DNA of 64,000 nucleotides, taken from contig JASWHV010000003.1 in the NCBI GenBank assembly GCA_030760725.1, forward strand, positions 62,515,264 to 62,579,263, in the 5' to 3' direction. Below the pieces are notes generated by a model. It saw only the letters and a list, made by a program, of their open reading frames with translations. It did not search any database and was not told the DNA's origin. The position numbers and the translations under genes were made by a program. Shown here in pieces: positions 24,001-35,030 of the stretch (positions are counted from its first letter, which is position 1; each line of letters begins with the position of its first letter). This DNA comes from Neostapfia colusana (taxonomy: Eukaryota > Streptophyta > Magnoliopsida > Poales > Poaceae).

Positions 24001-25830
24001 GTGAGCCCTTGGTGTGTTCCAGAGGGAGGACAGCCTCGACCCTCTACACCAATGTAAGAGGGTGTTTCCCTTGTCACACGACGGATGAGGGCGCCTGGTT
24101 AGGCGTCGAGCGTCTTGTGCTGCTCGCTGTCATCGCTGGAGTCGGAGTCAGAATGGCCGTAGACGGCTTTCAACACCCTCTCGGCGTCTTGATACCCCAT
24201 ACCCTGCTCAGTGTCGGCCTCAGGTTTGGCCTTTTTTTGCCCTCCCACTGGCAGGAGGGTGCACCGTCTTGGCGCGCCCGCTGCTGTTGCAGCTCACGGA
24301 AGCGTTCCGCGAGCTTCTTGATCTCGCGGCAGTCGTTAGCGCCGCGGCTGCCGGTGTTATGCACCGGGCACCACTGGCCATCGTCGCCAGTAGACGACAG
24401 TCACGGACGCTTGTCTGGGCGTGGGGCTCGGCCCCCACCGGCCGCTGCTAGAGCTGCATTGGGTGCCCCGGCCAGAGGCTTGTTCCTGCCTCCGTTCTTG
24501 TTCTTCTTGCCGCTGCGCGATGCAGCAGCCTCTCCGGCACTCCCTTCCGTGGAGGCAGGTCGCGAGTGCGAGTCTCGGCCTTCCACCACTCTGGCACATT
24601 TTTTGGCCAGGCTGAAGAGCTCGGAGACGTCTTGCACGTCGTGCGTGGCTAACTTCTGAAGCATCTTCTTGTCGCTTACACCTTGCCAGAAGGCGACGAC
24701 GACAGAGGCATTGGAGATGTGAGGGACGGTGTTCCTGACCTAGGAGAACCGCTGAATGAAGGACCGCAGCGACTCCCCATCACGCTGAAGCATGGCATGG
24801 AGGTCAAGCTCAGTGTCGGGGCGCGTGTAGGAACTCCCAAAGTTGGCCGTGAATCTCCAGTACAACTCTTCCCAGGACGTGATGGATCCTGGGGGAAGGT
24901 TCATAAGCCATGATCGGGTTGTGCCGGGTCAGGTCCATAGAGAAGTAGTTAGCCATGACGGCCTCATCCCCTCCTGCAGCTAGGATGGAGGTGGAGTAGA
25001 TCTGCAGGAACTCGGCGGGATTGACTGTCCCGTCGTATTTTTCCGGCGGGTGGGGCCGGAACTTGGGTGGCCAGACCACCATATGAAGATGCGAGGCGAG
25101 CACCATGCAGCCTCCTACTGCCCCCGGAGAGGCAGGGGTAGACAGAGTGCGGCCCGTCGGTACGGCGCTCGGAAAGCGGTACCCTCCTTCGAGGTTGCGA
25201 CGCCTCTTGCGGCGTCGCTCGATGGTGGTGCGACCATTCTCGCTTGTGAAGCGACGGTTCAACTCGTCCCTGAGGTCGAGCGTGGCCGTCACGCGCGGAG
25301 CTGCGACCACATGGGCCACCGTCGACCTACGCGACTAGGCCAACGAGGGTTCAGCCGGCTGTCACCTATAAGCAGTAGAGTTCATGGCAGCAGCGATGAG
25401 ATGGTCGACGTCATGCCGCCACTGCTCTGCCGCCTCGGGGGTGGCACCCTCACCCGGAGGGTTGTTGAGCAGAGCGCATGCTGCAGCCAGCACACTCTTT
25501 GGGCTCGGCCGTGGCGGTGTTGTCGCCATTGTCAGAGAAGAGGGTGGACGAGAGAAAGCGGCCCCTAGCGGTGTGAGCACCGACGACGCACCGTCCGTGC
25601 GGTTGCCGGCCCGTCCTGACCTGGGCGCCACGGGCGCCTTAGGGGCTTCAGTGTTCTGGTCGCCGGTTCGGCCGGATTTGGGCGCTCAGGGCGCCGGTGG
25701 CACGCCGGTCTTCTGACCGCCGGCTTGGCCAGACCTGCCCGCCCTGGAGCGGGAGGTAGCTTCGTCGTCTTTCGTCTGGAGACGATGGCGAGGTGGGCGA
25801 GAAGGCTCGCCATGAGAAGTGATGTTCACC
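24001..25830 (-). pseudogene. Gag of a Tat-like (non-chromodomain) Ty3/gypsy element
   Basis: On the minus strand, fragments in several frames spell a gag of the Tat/RIRE2-Retand type. They include TLDLRDELNRRF and ERRRKRRRNLEG, then the core PPKFRPHPPEKYDGTVNPAE, FLQIYSTSILAAGGDEAVMA (about 24960-25080), ESLRSFIQRFS, and downstream LATHDVQDVSELFSLAKKCA (about 24595-24660). Frameshifts and stops break it many times. It is cut on the left by the A compound at 23992/3; the matching pol should lie left of the window. The family name is from memory of grass elements with this gag. Confidence 0.82.
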
Positions 25831-25857
25831 ATGGTCGCGTGAAAGAGCGCGGAAAGC

Positions 25858-25878
25858 CCCCCTACCTGACGCACCAAA
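25858..25878 (-). other. Primer binding site region of the Tat-like element
   Basis: On the minus strand TTTGGTGCGTCAGGTAGGGG directly follows the LTR end. It lies in the place of the TTGGCGCC-type primer sites of Tat elements. The tRNA is not identified. Confidence 0.5.
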
Positions 25879-26843
25879 TGTCGGAATGTGAGCTGCAACA
25901 CTCCTCCCGGCCTGCTCGGAAGCAGCTGGCGAGGTTCTTTTTTCTAGAGGGGGCTTGGCGGGGCTTGGCGCCCTTCGCAACCTAGGCTCGAGGGAGTGGA
26001 TGAACACAGAGATTTACGTGGTTCGGGCCGCCACAGCGTAATACCCTACGTCCACGTGTGTGCTTGTGCGTGAGTGCTTGGTGTTCAAGGATGTGGAATC
26101 GGGAACCCTCTACCGGATGGTCACCCCGGTCCTTTTATTGGCCAAGACCATGGTGGTTACAATGTGTCCTGTGGCCCAACAGGTGGCCAAGAGCTAAGTG
26201 AACCCTATACAAAATCTAGGGCTTCGCCCTCTTAGTAGAGTGGACGGTGGGAGAGTTATGTCCCGTCACCCGGCGCGCTGAGCGCCCCTGACCATGTGTC
26301 AAGTGATGATGAAGACGTCATCTTGTTGCCGCGTCTTCTCACCCTGCTTGGGCGGCTTCGTGCCGTTAGGCGGCACCGTACTATTGTCACGCCTTGTCGT
26401 CCTGTCTTGTCACCGTAATGGCGAACGGGCAAGGGACGGATGCGTGTGCTGTGCGCCATGCTTCTGGGGAAGCCGCGAGACTTGAATGCGAATCCTGACG
26501 GCACACCTCCTTCTTGACTTCGTTGAACCATGGCCCACGAGGATCGTGGGGCACGTGGCGACTTTGGAGCTCTTATCGACGGGTTGGTACCAGGGGACAC
26601 GTGGCAGCTCCGGACCTCACCTTAGCGGGGAGGCGGCTCGGAGCCAGGGGACACGTGGCAGCTTCGGACCTCACCTCAGCGGGGAGGCTGGACAAAAGTT
26701 CGGGGCACGTGTCTGCTCTGGAGCTGTCCTTAGCACGGAGGCGGCTGGAGCCAGGGGTCACGTGGCTGCCCCGGACCTCACCTCAGCGGAGAGGCGGCTC
26801 AGAGCCAAGGGACACATGTCAGCCCCGGACCTTGCCTCAGTCA
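25879..26843 (-). mobile_element. 5' LTR of the Tat-like element (outer end tentative)
   Basis: The inner end is TGTCGGAATG on the plus strand next to the primer site. The outer end is placed at ...CAGTCA (26843), where CACTA-type sequence begins, giving about 965 bp. Its outer third contains G-box repeats. No gene is seen. Confidence 0.55.
26540..26840 (+). repeat. Short G-box tandem array
   Basis: Five to six units of 50-58 bp read GGGACACGTGGCAGC, then TCCGGACCTCACCTCAGCGG and GGAGGCGGCT. The layout resembles the family A LTR array, but the unit consensus differs (CGGACCTCACC instead of CGGAGCTCACC). Confidence 0.7.
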
Positions 26844-27193
26844 ATATTGCAGGCGGCTCCTACTCCCGGTTGCTTCAGCAGTCTGTATTAATGCGGTTTC
26901 AAATTGAATTTAAAGGTGTGTTACCCTCAGTATTAATGACCAATATTGCAGGTGGCTCCTACTCCCAGTCGCTTCAGCCGCCTGTATTATTGGCCAATAT
27001 TGCAGCCAGCTCGTACTCCACGGTCCGCCTGTGAAAATTGATATGTTTACATAGGCGGTTTACCGTTGCGAGCCATCTGTGATGTTTATTCATCATAGAT
27101 GGCTATTAATTCATTCGATCTAACAGACACATTTTTTATGGACCACCAGGGTCAAAAAATGAGACGATTGTGATAATGGTTTTTGTAGTAGTG
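26844..27193 (-). mobile_element. Terminal fragment of a CACTA DNA transposon
   Basis: The right end reads GGTTTTTGTAGTAGTG, the complement of the CACTACTACAAAAACC terminus of plant CACTA elements, followed by the possible 3-bp target TTA. Inside are short subterminal repeats typical of the group: CCGCCTGTGAAAATT, AGGCGGTTTACCG, GCCATCTGTGATG and CATAGATGGC. The transposase and other end are not in the window; the Tat-like element interrupts it at 26843/4. Confidence 0.72.
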
Positions 27194-27539
27194 TTAGTTG
27201 TGTTCTTGTGTGTTTGTTCGTCGCTCCTCAGCTCCAACATCATCGCTGACGGATTTAGTAAGCAGCAGATGTAATGTACCGCGTCCACGTGTAACGCTGC
27301 CGCTGCCAAGAGTTCATCCCACTTCGCTGACGACGCGGCACACTGTCCAGGGGTAGGCGGTCGGTGGCCGCCCAACTGTGCGCCTTCACGGCTGCTTCGC
27401 CCGCCCTCTCTCTGCGTGTCCAAAACATTCTGCGTCCTGCTCCTCCTGCAGCCGCTCCAAGTTTCCGTTTTCGGAGTTTGGAACTACCAGCTGCAGTTAT
27501 AGGTGTGCTATAGCAAAATCTGCGACGGCGTGTGGTGAG

Positions 27540-27547
27540 GCATAAAT
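27540..27547 (+). promoter_or_regulatory. Possible TATA element of the expansin-like gene
   Basis: GCATAAATG lies about 85 bp upstream of the ATG and is the best TATA-like string in the 430 bp between the CACTA end and the gene. It is weak, and no transcript start can be seen. Confidence 0.3.
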
Positions 27548-27625
27548 GACGGGCGCCCCCGCGTTCTGTTCTCCCAGTTAAACCACTTCATCTCGATCAC
27601 GTCTGTCTAACTCTCGATCGAATGC

Positions 27626-29004
27626 ATGGCAGCCGCCACCTTTTCCTGCTGTTTTCTCCTGCTCTTTCTCTTCTGCGTCGTGCTGTCGTTGTCTCCGGCT
27701 CATGGCTGCGACCGCTGCGTGCGCCGGTCCAAGGCGACCTACGAGCCCTTCTCGCTCGCCCTCAACGGTACGCAAGCGTGATATCCGCCGATTTACTGGT
27801 TCCGTTCGTAGAGTGTATCGGTTGATTTTCTCGGTTGCTGATCGGAACTAATGTACGTGCAGCCGATTCGTGCGGGTACGGCGCCTCCATGGCCGCGTCT
27901 TTGGCCGGCGGCGATCTCCACGCCGCCGCGGTGGGCCCCGCGCTGTACAGGGGCGGCGTCGGCTGCGGCGCGTGCTTCCAGGTGCGGTCCACGGACGCCG
28001 AGCTCTGCGGCGCCGCCGGCGCGCGGGTGGTGGTGACGGGCCAGGCGGCGAACCGCGCGGACAGCCTGGCGCTGAGCGGCGCGGCGTACGCGGCCATGGC
28101 CCCCGCCGGCGAGGCCGCCAGCCGGCTAAGGCTGCGGCGCGTCGTCGACGTCGAGTACAAGAGGTCAGGCACCCCTCGCGCTCCTTCCCCGTGAATTCCA
28201 ATCCGACATGCATGCGCCCTTGGAACGCTGCTCAGACTGCCTGCTTCCTTGTCCACTCGCTGTGCTCGCGCGCTTGGGTGCCGTGCGGAAAGTACGGTGT
28301 CGGTCGTGCACTCGTGCGGAAGCTTCTTTGTCAGCACCCCGGCTGCACAGCGCTGTCTCGTGACAGTTTTTTTCTTCTTCTGTTTCCCTCGGAAGAATAA
28401 CGACTCATCAATTTCTTTTTGAGAGAGAGAAACGACTCATCAATTTCGATACGCGTGCAGGGTGCTGTGCCAGTACCCGAACCGCAACCTGTCCATCCGC
28501 GTCGAGGAGAGGAGCCGGCCGCCGAGCGACCTGGCCATCAGATTCCTGTACCAGGGTGGCCAGACTGACATCGTCGCCGTCGACGTCGCAACGGTAAACC
28601 AATTCCTCTGCTTCTTTTTTTCCCAAACAAGTTTGCATCAAAACCGTGGTGAGGACAGCAGGCAACGTCCGAAGAGCGCGTGCATGTCGATTTCAAATCC
28701 ACGGGAAGGAGAGCGTGCGGTGCCTGACGCTGCGTGGTGTGTGCTCTCTGACCAGGTGGGTTCGTCGAGCTGGCGGTTCATGACGCGGGACCACGGGCTG
28801 GCGTGGAGCACGAGCCAGGCGCCGGCGGGGCCGCTGCAGTTCAGGCTGGTGGTGACCGGCGGCTACGACGGCAAGTGGGTGTGGGCGGAGCGGGAGGTGC
28901 TGCCGCGCTGGTGGGAGGCCGGCCGGGTGTACGACGCCGGGGTACAGATCGCCGACGTCGCCCTGGAAGGGTGCGAACCCTGCGACACGCGGGAGTGGCA
29001 GTGA
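27626..29004 (+). CDS. EXLA: Expansin-like A protein, four exons
   Basis: A secreted cell-wall protein of the expansin superfamily; members bind wall polysaccharides, but EXLA activity is unproven. Exons are 27626-27767, 27863-28163, 28461-28593 and 28756-29004, all with GT-AG introns (95, 297 and 162 bp) and consistent phases, giving 274 residues, the usual EXLA length. Residues 1-27 are a signal peptide with a strongly hydrophobic core. The mature start CDRCVRRSKA is the EXLA hallmark. The double-psi barrel domain (about 48-148) shows CGYG, GGVGCGACF and VDVEYKR; it lacks the HFD motif of alpha-expansins, as expected for EXLA. The C-terminal CBM63-like domain (about 165-262) has FLYQGGQTDIVAVD, SSWRFMTRDHG and GYDGKWVW; it ends GCEPCDTREWQ. 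A Ser follows QVR where EXLA proteins usually have Cys (from memory). Exon 2 is extremely GC-rich. The ATG at 27626 is chosen because the one at 27622 leads to no signal peptide. Confidence 0.92.
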
Positions 29005-31229
29005 CACGGCCCGCACTGGGACTGTACAGTTTTTTTTCCCCTTTTTGTTCTTCTTGTTTATTTATTTTCCAAACCACCAGTTTTGGATAGATGGAAATGG
29101 AATGACGAATGGGCCGGAGAGTCAGACGTGCCGTCGCAACTTGGTCCGGCTTTGTTGCTTTCTCCACTTGGTACCTATGCATTAAAAAGTGCAGTGCTCG
29201 ACGCGGCGGGTTGCGTGGTGTGGGCGCTAGTGTTGCCATTATTGTTTTCGTCGTCAACGACGAGCGCGTCCACTTCAGCTCCGCATGCGCGCGTCGGGGC
29301 CACTCTTTTTAGATGGAATGGAATGCGTAGCATTTTGTACGTCCCACAGTAGCTCCACATTGATGTTGGAGAAGCACGCTTATAGACATCGAGTTGATCA
29401 TAAAGGGAAGGATCCAGCCGACCAGTATTTGTTTTGTCCGGAACTTTGATTCCTCGAACAAACCGAAGTGCGGACATGATGGGTTACTGAGATGCCCTCT
29501 ATACTTTGTAGTCTACTTTGCAGAAGTTTAAGCGATTTACCTATTAATTCTGAAAAATAATACACGACAAAAATAGTACTCACAATAGCAACACACGTAC
29601 AACTACAGGCATATCAATAATAATAATAATATATGAAATACATATTAATTGTGTGTATCATTCTGTAGTTGGAGGAATCCCTATAAATGTTTGTTGTAGT
29701 GTTGATGAATAAGAACGATCCAAGCGGGCGATGATGAGGATGGTGATAGGCAGCACTGTCTGACTTGGACGACAGACAACCCGTCAAAACACGAGCAGTC
29801 GCGTAGAGTACTACCCAGAAATCTTATTTACCCCCTCACAGAGCAAAACTGCAAGAACGAGTGGTTATAGAAACTCTATCTCACGATTGTCGGTGCATGC
29901 TGACACTCAGGATAGAGTAAATTGCGATGACAACGCAAGTGGTGAGAGAGACGAAACCTAGTTTGTTATTCTAATATAAAAAATCCTTTGTTATTAATTC
30001 AGGTGGCAGAATCTTAGTTTTTATTATATTTTATTACTCTTATATCTGTTTCACTCTTTTACTTTACTTTTCTGTAAAAAACAAAATTATTGAGGTTCAT
30101 GTCTAGGTTATCCAACGTATTTATGATAAAAGGTTTTGTTGTTCTTGTTGCTGTATTACTAAAATAAACGTAGCAATGCTGTTATGCATTTTGGTGTTAG
30201 CACTGTACATCTGTTAGTACATGCTCTAAAAGGACGACATCAGCACATGTGATCCTCTACCGTGCCGTCTAGATTTAGGCTACTAATGAATCATTATGAA
30301 TTAGTTTAGGCTAATGACGTTTCAGACCTACCAATCGGCATTTGACACTTGTTGCGTTTCGTTGCCGTTGCACATCAGCAAAGCGTGGGTGTGCCTCACT
30401 CGCGCGTTATGATGCCATGCGCCCGTCTGTCCCGTACGGCCAGATGTCATAAATCCTCAAGTTCGTGATTCCTCAGCAATCATAGCGGGAACTACAATCT
30501 CCAAAGCCTCCCTTGTTAGCTGGAACGTGTGAATTTCACAAAAAAGCATAGAAATTTCGTCGAAAAAGTTCCATTTCACATGAAAAAAATTCGTTGGATT
30601 AAGAATTTTGCTGCCATCCAAAACAGGCCTAAACCTCCGCTGCGGATGACGTCGAGGTCGAGCCCGCGGCCTGGCAAGGTGAATGACGGATCGGCCCATA
30701 ACCTGTCAATGCTTATTGTGGCTTCCAGACCACTAATATCTCCGCCTTCTACTCTCTCAAAAAACAAATATCTGCGTCTTATTAGCGGTTAACTTCGCCG
30801 TGATCGGCCACTATTCAGTCACAATAATAACACTGAGATGATCTGCGTCGGCGTTGCGTCCTCCCAGTCCCAGTGGGGACTCTTGGATTCGTCTGAGTTT
30901 CAGAAAGGCGGCAGCTAGTTCTCGTGAAGCAGGGACAAGGACGGTTGACCTGCTCTTCGTGCCAAAGCTCGATGCACCGCACGCGAACCGAGCTACTATA
31001 TCGGTCCACACTTTACAGGCTCAGCAGCGGCGCCGTTGACATATACGTACCTCCTGCGACACGGCTGGTAACTTGGCGCCGCTACATGAATGCACGCCTC
31101 TACAAGCACTAGTTCACGATACAAGGCGACCGCCCACCTGAGCTGGGCACCCCGAGATGCTCATGCGGAGACCCGCAAGGCGACAAAAACGTCCAAGGCG
31201 CTCATCTGAGTTTTTGCATAAGAGAATAC
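29005..31229. other. Intergenic region downstream of the expansin-like gene
   Basis: 2.2 kb with no supported gene. It is mostly AT-rich with a short (AAT)n tract at 29615-29632. The stretch 30470-30632 ends in CCATCCAAAACAGGCC, which resembles the end of a miniature transposon, but no matching inverted end was found. Small ORFs here show no recognisable domain. Confidence 0.6.
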
Positions 31230-33951
31230 TGTAAAAATCCCAGGCAACAGAGGGTTTAATATCATTATGTTGGAATGCATGAAAATGAGACTTACAAAAA
31301 CTTTATACACGTGATGATGCACATGGGTGTCCAACCAAACAAGCTCTCATATTCATGTGAAACGTGTTAAGCCAAGGTTGAATTAAACACCATGTGTAAA
31401 GCTCTCAGGAAGTTTAAATTCCGATGTTGAACTCAATTTGTTCACTTAAATTCAAAGGTGGTCATATCAAAATAGAAATACCAACTGTGGTTCGAAAATT
31501 CCTATTTGCAGTGGCCAACTTAAAAATCAGATTTTGCATTTGAATTCCTCAGGTCCAATTTAGCGGGAATGCAAAGTTTGAAGGAAGTTGGAGATGCTTT
31601 GCTATTCCATTCAAAGAGAATCTTGAATTGCAGGGGAATTCAAATTTGGATTTGAATGTGGATGAAGGGTGATAAATTATCCAAATGGATCCAAAAATTG
31701 AATTATACATATTTGAATTGATCACCTGCCAAAGTGGAGATAATTTGTGGGAGGATAAGGAGAGGGAAAGTTGGCGGACCCACTTTTCATTGGGACACTT
31801 AGACTTACACCCGAAGCCTTCTTCCTCTGTTTCTACTCGAACCCACCCCCGAGGCTGCAGCGAGCGCCACGGAGTGCACCGTAGAAATCCACCTCCTCGC
31901 TGCTTCCATCGCGCTGGCGACCAGCTCGTGGTATTGAGTAGTCCCGGTGTGATCTTTGGCTCATAAAACCGCAACCCCGAGCGCTACTTCTCCCTCTCAC
32001 ATGAAACCTCATACATTTGAAATTGAGGAAAAATTTGAATGGCAACCTTCTGATTTAGGGTGGGCTGAAAAGGAGTTGAATAGGAGCATTTCCAAAATCA
32101 AACTGAATTCAAATTTGACAAACAAATTCAAACTGAATTCGGTTAATTCAAAGTACAAACCACTTTTAAACTTTAGAAATAATCAGATTGAGGGTGATTA
32201 ACCTGAAGAAGATCTTTTGAGGGAAAAAATAGGGTGGACCCCACTAGTCAGTGAAGTGCTTGACTTGCAACCGAAGGCTTCTGTTTCTGTTGCACTCAAA
32301 TCAGTCGAACACTCCACGGGTGCCACCAAGTACAATATAGAAGCCACCTCCTGCTTCCTCCATTGCGCTGGAGACCAGATTGGGACTCTCATCACCTCAC
32401 TAACGTGGTCTTTTGCTCACATAACCGACGCACACCGGCGTTGCTTCTCCCTCGAGCAAAAATAGAATCGTGCACCGCCGCCACCTCGGTCTCGATCGGA
32501 AGTCAGCAAAGTCTTGCGGACAGCACCCTACTGAGCAGAAAAACGGCACCAGAGGCTCTTCATCCACATCCTCCGCGCAAAAACGTTCGAGTTTCGGCCC
32601 TCCTAACCCTAGCTCGGTGGTTCTCGGCAGCGACCGAGAAACTGCCGAAGCTTGGGCTCCCGTGGACAGCCCCACAAGAAAGTGTTCATGCTCGAGCAAG
32701 TACTCCCACGGATGCGCCGTATACTCGTGCTACTCCTCCCCAAACCTCAGAGCACGCCGTGGATTATCGAGCTCCAATTCGGTGTTTTTCTCCCGACGCA
32801 TATAAACGGACCACCGGGTAAGAATCCGTCGAATTCACCCTCAATTCCCGTCCTTAGTTCAATAAATCGTGCACAAAGGTGCTACACGAGCTAGTGATCA
32901 ATTGTACTTAGCAACCCTAGCTTGAAACCCGATATTGGCCGCCCATTTTAAGGTTTCCCGAGCTCAAACCGGCGGCACACCTTGGGCGCATGTCGAAACC
33001 ATAGTCGTCGTCCTTCCAAGCTCATTTGGATCCATGTCTAGCTTCTACAAGTTCCACCGGTGCTGTAAAGCCAAGAACCCGAGAGTTTGGCGGGCTAGGA
33101 CCACCGGACGACGGCGCCGAACCTCTTTCGAGGCCGCCGCACATTGCCGGCATAGTTCCGGTCCTCTAGCGCCCACATCAAACTCACAAATGGATTTGCC
33201 AACCTCGAAAACATCCAGGTGGCGAGTCTCTGGCAGGGAGGCGGCCGGGAACCTAACTCCGGCGAGCCACCGCCTCGGTCCGACGAGGGGGGCACACGCG
33301 CGGGAAGAGGGAGCCGGGAGGAAGAAGTTGGGCCAGGCCCACCGTCATCGACCGTATGTTTAAACTGGGATTTAATGTGGTTGTGGATCCGGTGTGGCTC
33401 TACAGTTAAAACCCTGTGGCCCCGTGCGTCTTCACACAACATTGGCTGCAGTTTAAATGGTGGGTCCAACTCAATTTTTAATATAAAAGAAATTCCAGTT
33501 TCAGCTCGAACTTTGAAAATTCATAACTTTGTGTAGGAAACTCCAAATTGGGTGATTCAAATTTGGTTAGATTCAGTTTACAGAGATCTATCCAAATTTG
33601 CACCCAAATTTGTAAGGAAAGTCAATAATTAATTCTGAATAATTCTTTTATGATTTTCTTTAAAAGAATTATGGAGGGAGTTTGCGTAAGCCAAATATTG
33701 TTGAATTCAGCAAAGATTCTGCTCATTTGGAGTTTATTTGAGTAGGAATTTTTAGAGTTTGACGGAGTGAATCCATTGAAGGGGATCAGTTGATCAAGCC
33801 TCAAGGGAGAGAAGACTTTAACTGAATTATATACTATTAGACCCAGTAGCAAAAAGGCAAGCCCCGGTTTGCATTTAACAAGTTTTATCAAGTTTTTGCT
33901 TTATACTCACTTAGTTTGAAGTATGTATGTGCATTAAGTTTAGAATGGATG
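31230..33951 (+). mobile_element. Old LTR related to element C LTR, opposite orientation
   Basis: The start TGTAAAAATCCCAGG resembles the sense start of the C LTR (TGTAAAAGCCCAAG). Later blocks match its complement, for example GGGCTAGGACCACCGG followed by GAGGCCGCCGCAC (33086-33150) and AAGGCAAGCCCCGGTTTGCA (33857-33876). Divergence is high. It contains two diverged copies of a 240-bp segment (31740-31990 and 32220-32460). The end is missing because family A LTR A5 is inserted at 33952. Confidence 0.78.
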
Positions 33952-34105
33952 TGTGACACCCTCAATTTCGATTTCTGCATGCATTTGTATTTTGTATAGA
34001 GAAAACAATTCAAAATAAGTAGAAATAGAGAAAATATTAAAAAGATAGCCAAAAAGAGCTAATTCCAGTTCACCGAGAAGCGTTGAAGACAACTCTCGCG
34101 GCCCG

Positions 34106-34820
34106 CTGGCCACGTGGCGCCTTCGGAGCTCATCCCCGTGAAGGGAGAGAGGTCCTCCGCTAAACTGGCTATGTGGCAGGCTCGGGGCTCGTCTCTGCGG
34201 AAGGGTCGAGGTCCGACCCCGTGGGACACGTGTTGCCTCGGAGCTAGCCTCTGCGAAGGAGCGATGTCCAGCCCCGCAGGACACGTATCGCCACCGGAGC
34301 TAGTCACTGCGGAAAAGAGAGGACCAGCCGCGCGGGACACGTGTCGCTCTCGGAGCTCACCTCTGAGAGGTCCGGCCCCGCTAGACACGTGTCGCTCTCG
34401 GATCTCGTCTCCGGGAGGTCCGACACTACCAGACACGTGTCACCTCCGGAGCTCATCTCCGGGAGGTCCGACGCTGCTAGACACATGGCATTCTCAGAGC
34501 CCACCTCCAAAGAGAGGGGAGGTCCGGCCTTGACACGTGGCACTCTCGGAGCCGACCTCCAAAGAGAGGGAGGTCCGACTCTGACACGTGGCACTATCAG
34601 AGCTCACCTCCGAAGAGAGGGGAGGTCCGACACGGACACGTGGCGTTCACAGAGCTCGCCTCTGAGAGAGAGGGAGATCCCGGCCGCCAGGACGCGTGGC
34701 GCACGCGGAGCTCGCCTCTGAGGAAGAGGGAGGTCTTGCCCGCCTGACACGCAGCAAAACCAGAGCTCGCCCTGAGGAAAAGGGAAGCCCAGACCTCCAC
34801 AGGACACGTGGAGCCTCCGG
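34106..34820 (+). repeat. G-box tandem array in A5 LTR
   Basis: Same design as 20835-21612: repeated CACGTGTCGC and CACGTGGC cores alternating with CGGAGCTCACCTC and GGGAGGTCCGAC. About 14 units can be followed by eye. Confidence 0.8.
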
Positions 34821-35022
34821 AGCTCATCACCACGGAGGTGACGAGATCTGAAGCAATTTTTGCTTCTGTACGCGTGGTAATACCGACACGGAAGGAAACC
34901 GACACGAATTCCATGTTGCTACCGCACCAAATCAATTGAAGATAAGTTGTTAAGATTCAAAAACAATTTGAACATGACTCTTATTCGAATTCCGATCATA
35001 TTAGGACTCTTCTTTTCCCGAT

Positions 35023-35030
35023 TATAAATA
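35023..35030 (+). promoter_or_regulatory. TATA box of A5 LTR
   Basis: TATAAATA, in the same context as the other family A LTRs. Confidence 0.75.

Noticed and set aside
24420..25640. Several plus-strand ORFs of 60-250 residues in the GC-rich Tat-like region
   Set aside because: They are antisense shadows of the gag pseudogene on the minus strand.
27622..27825. Alternative ORF starting 4 bases before the expansin ATG
   Set aside because: It is out of frame with the signal peptide and with the spliced expansin reading frame.
29685..29702. TTGTTGTAGTG as a second CACTA end beyond the expansin gene
   Set aside because: It points the same way as the end at 27193, has no subterminal repeats, and cannot pair with it; probably chance.
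30470..30632. Possible miniature transposon ending CCAAAACAGGCC
   Set aside because: No matching inverted end or target duplication found by eye.
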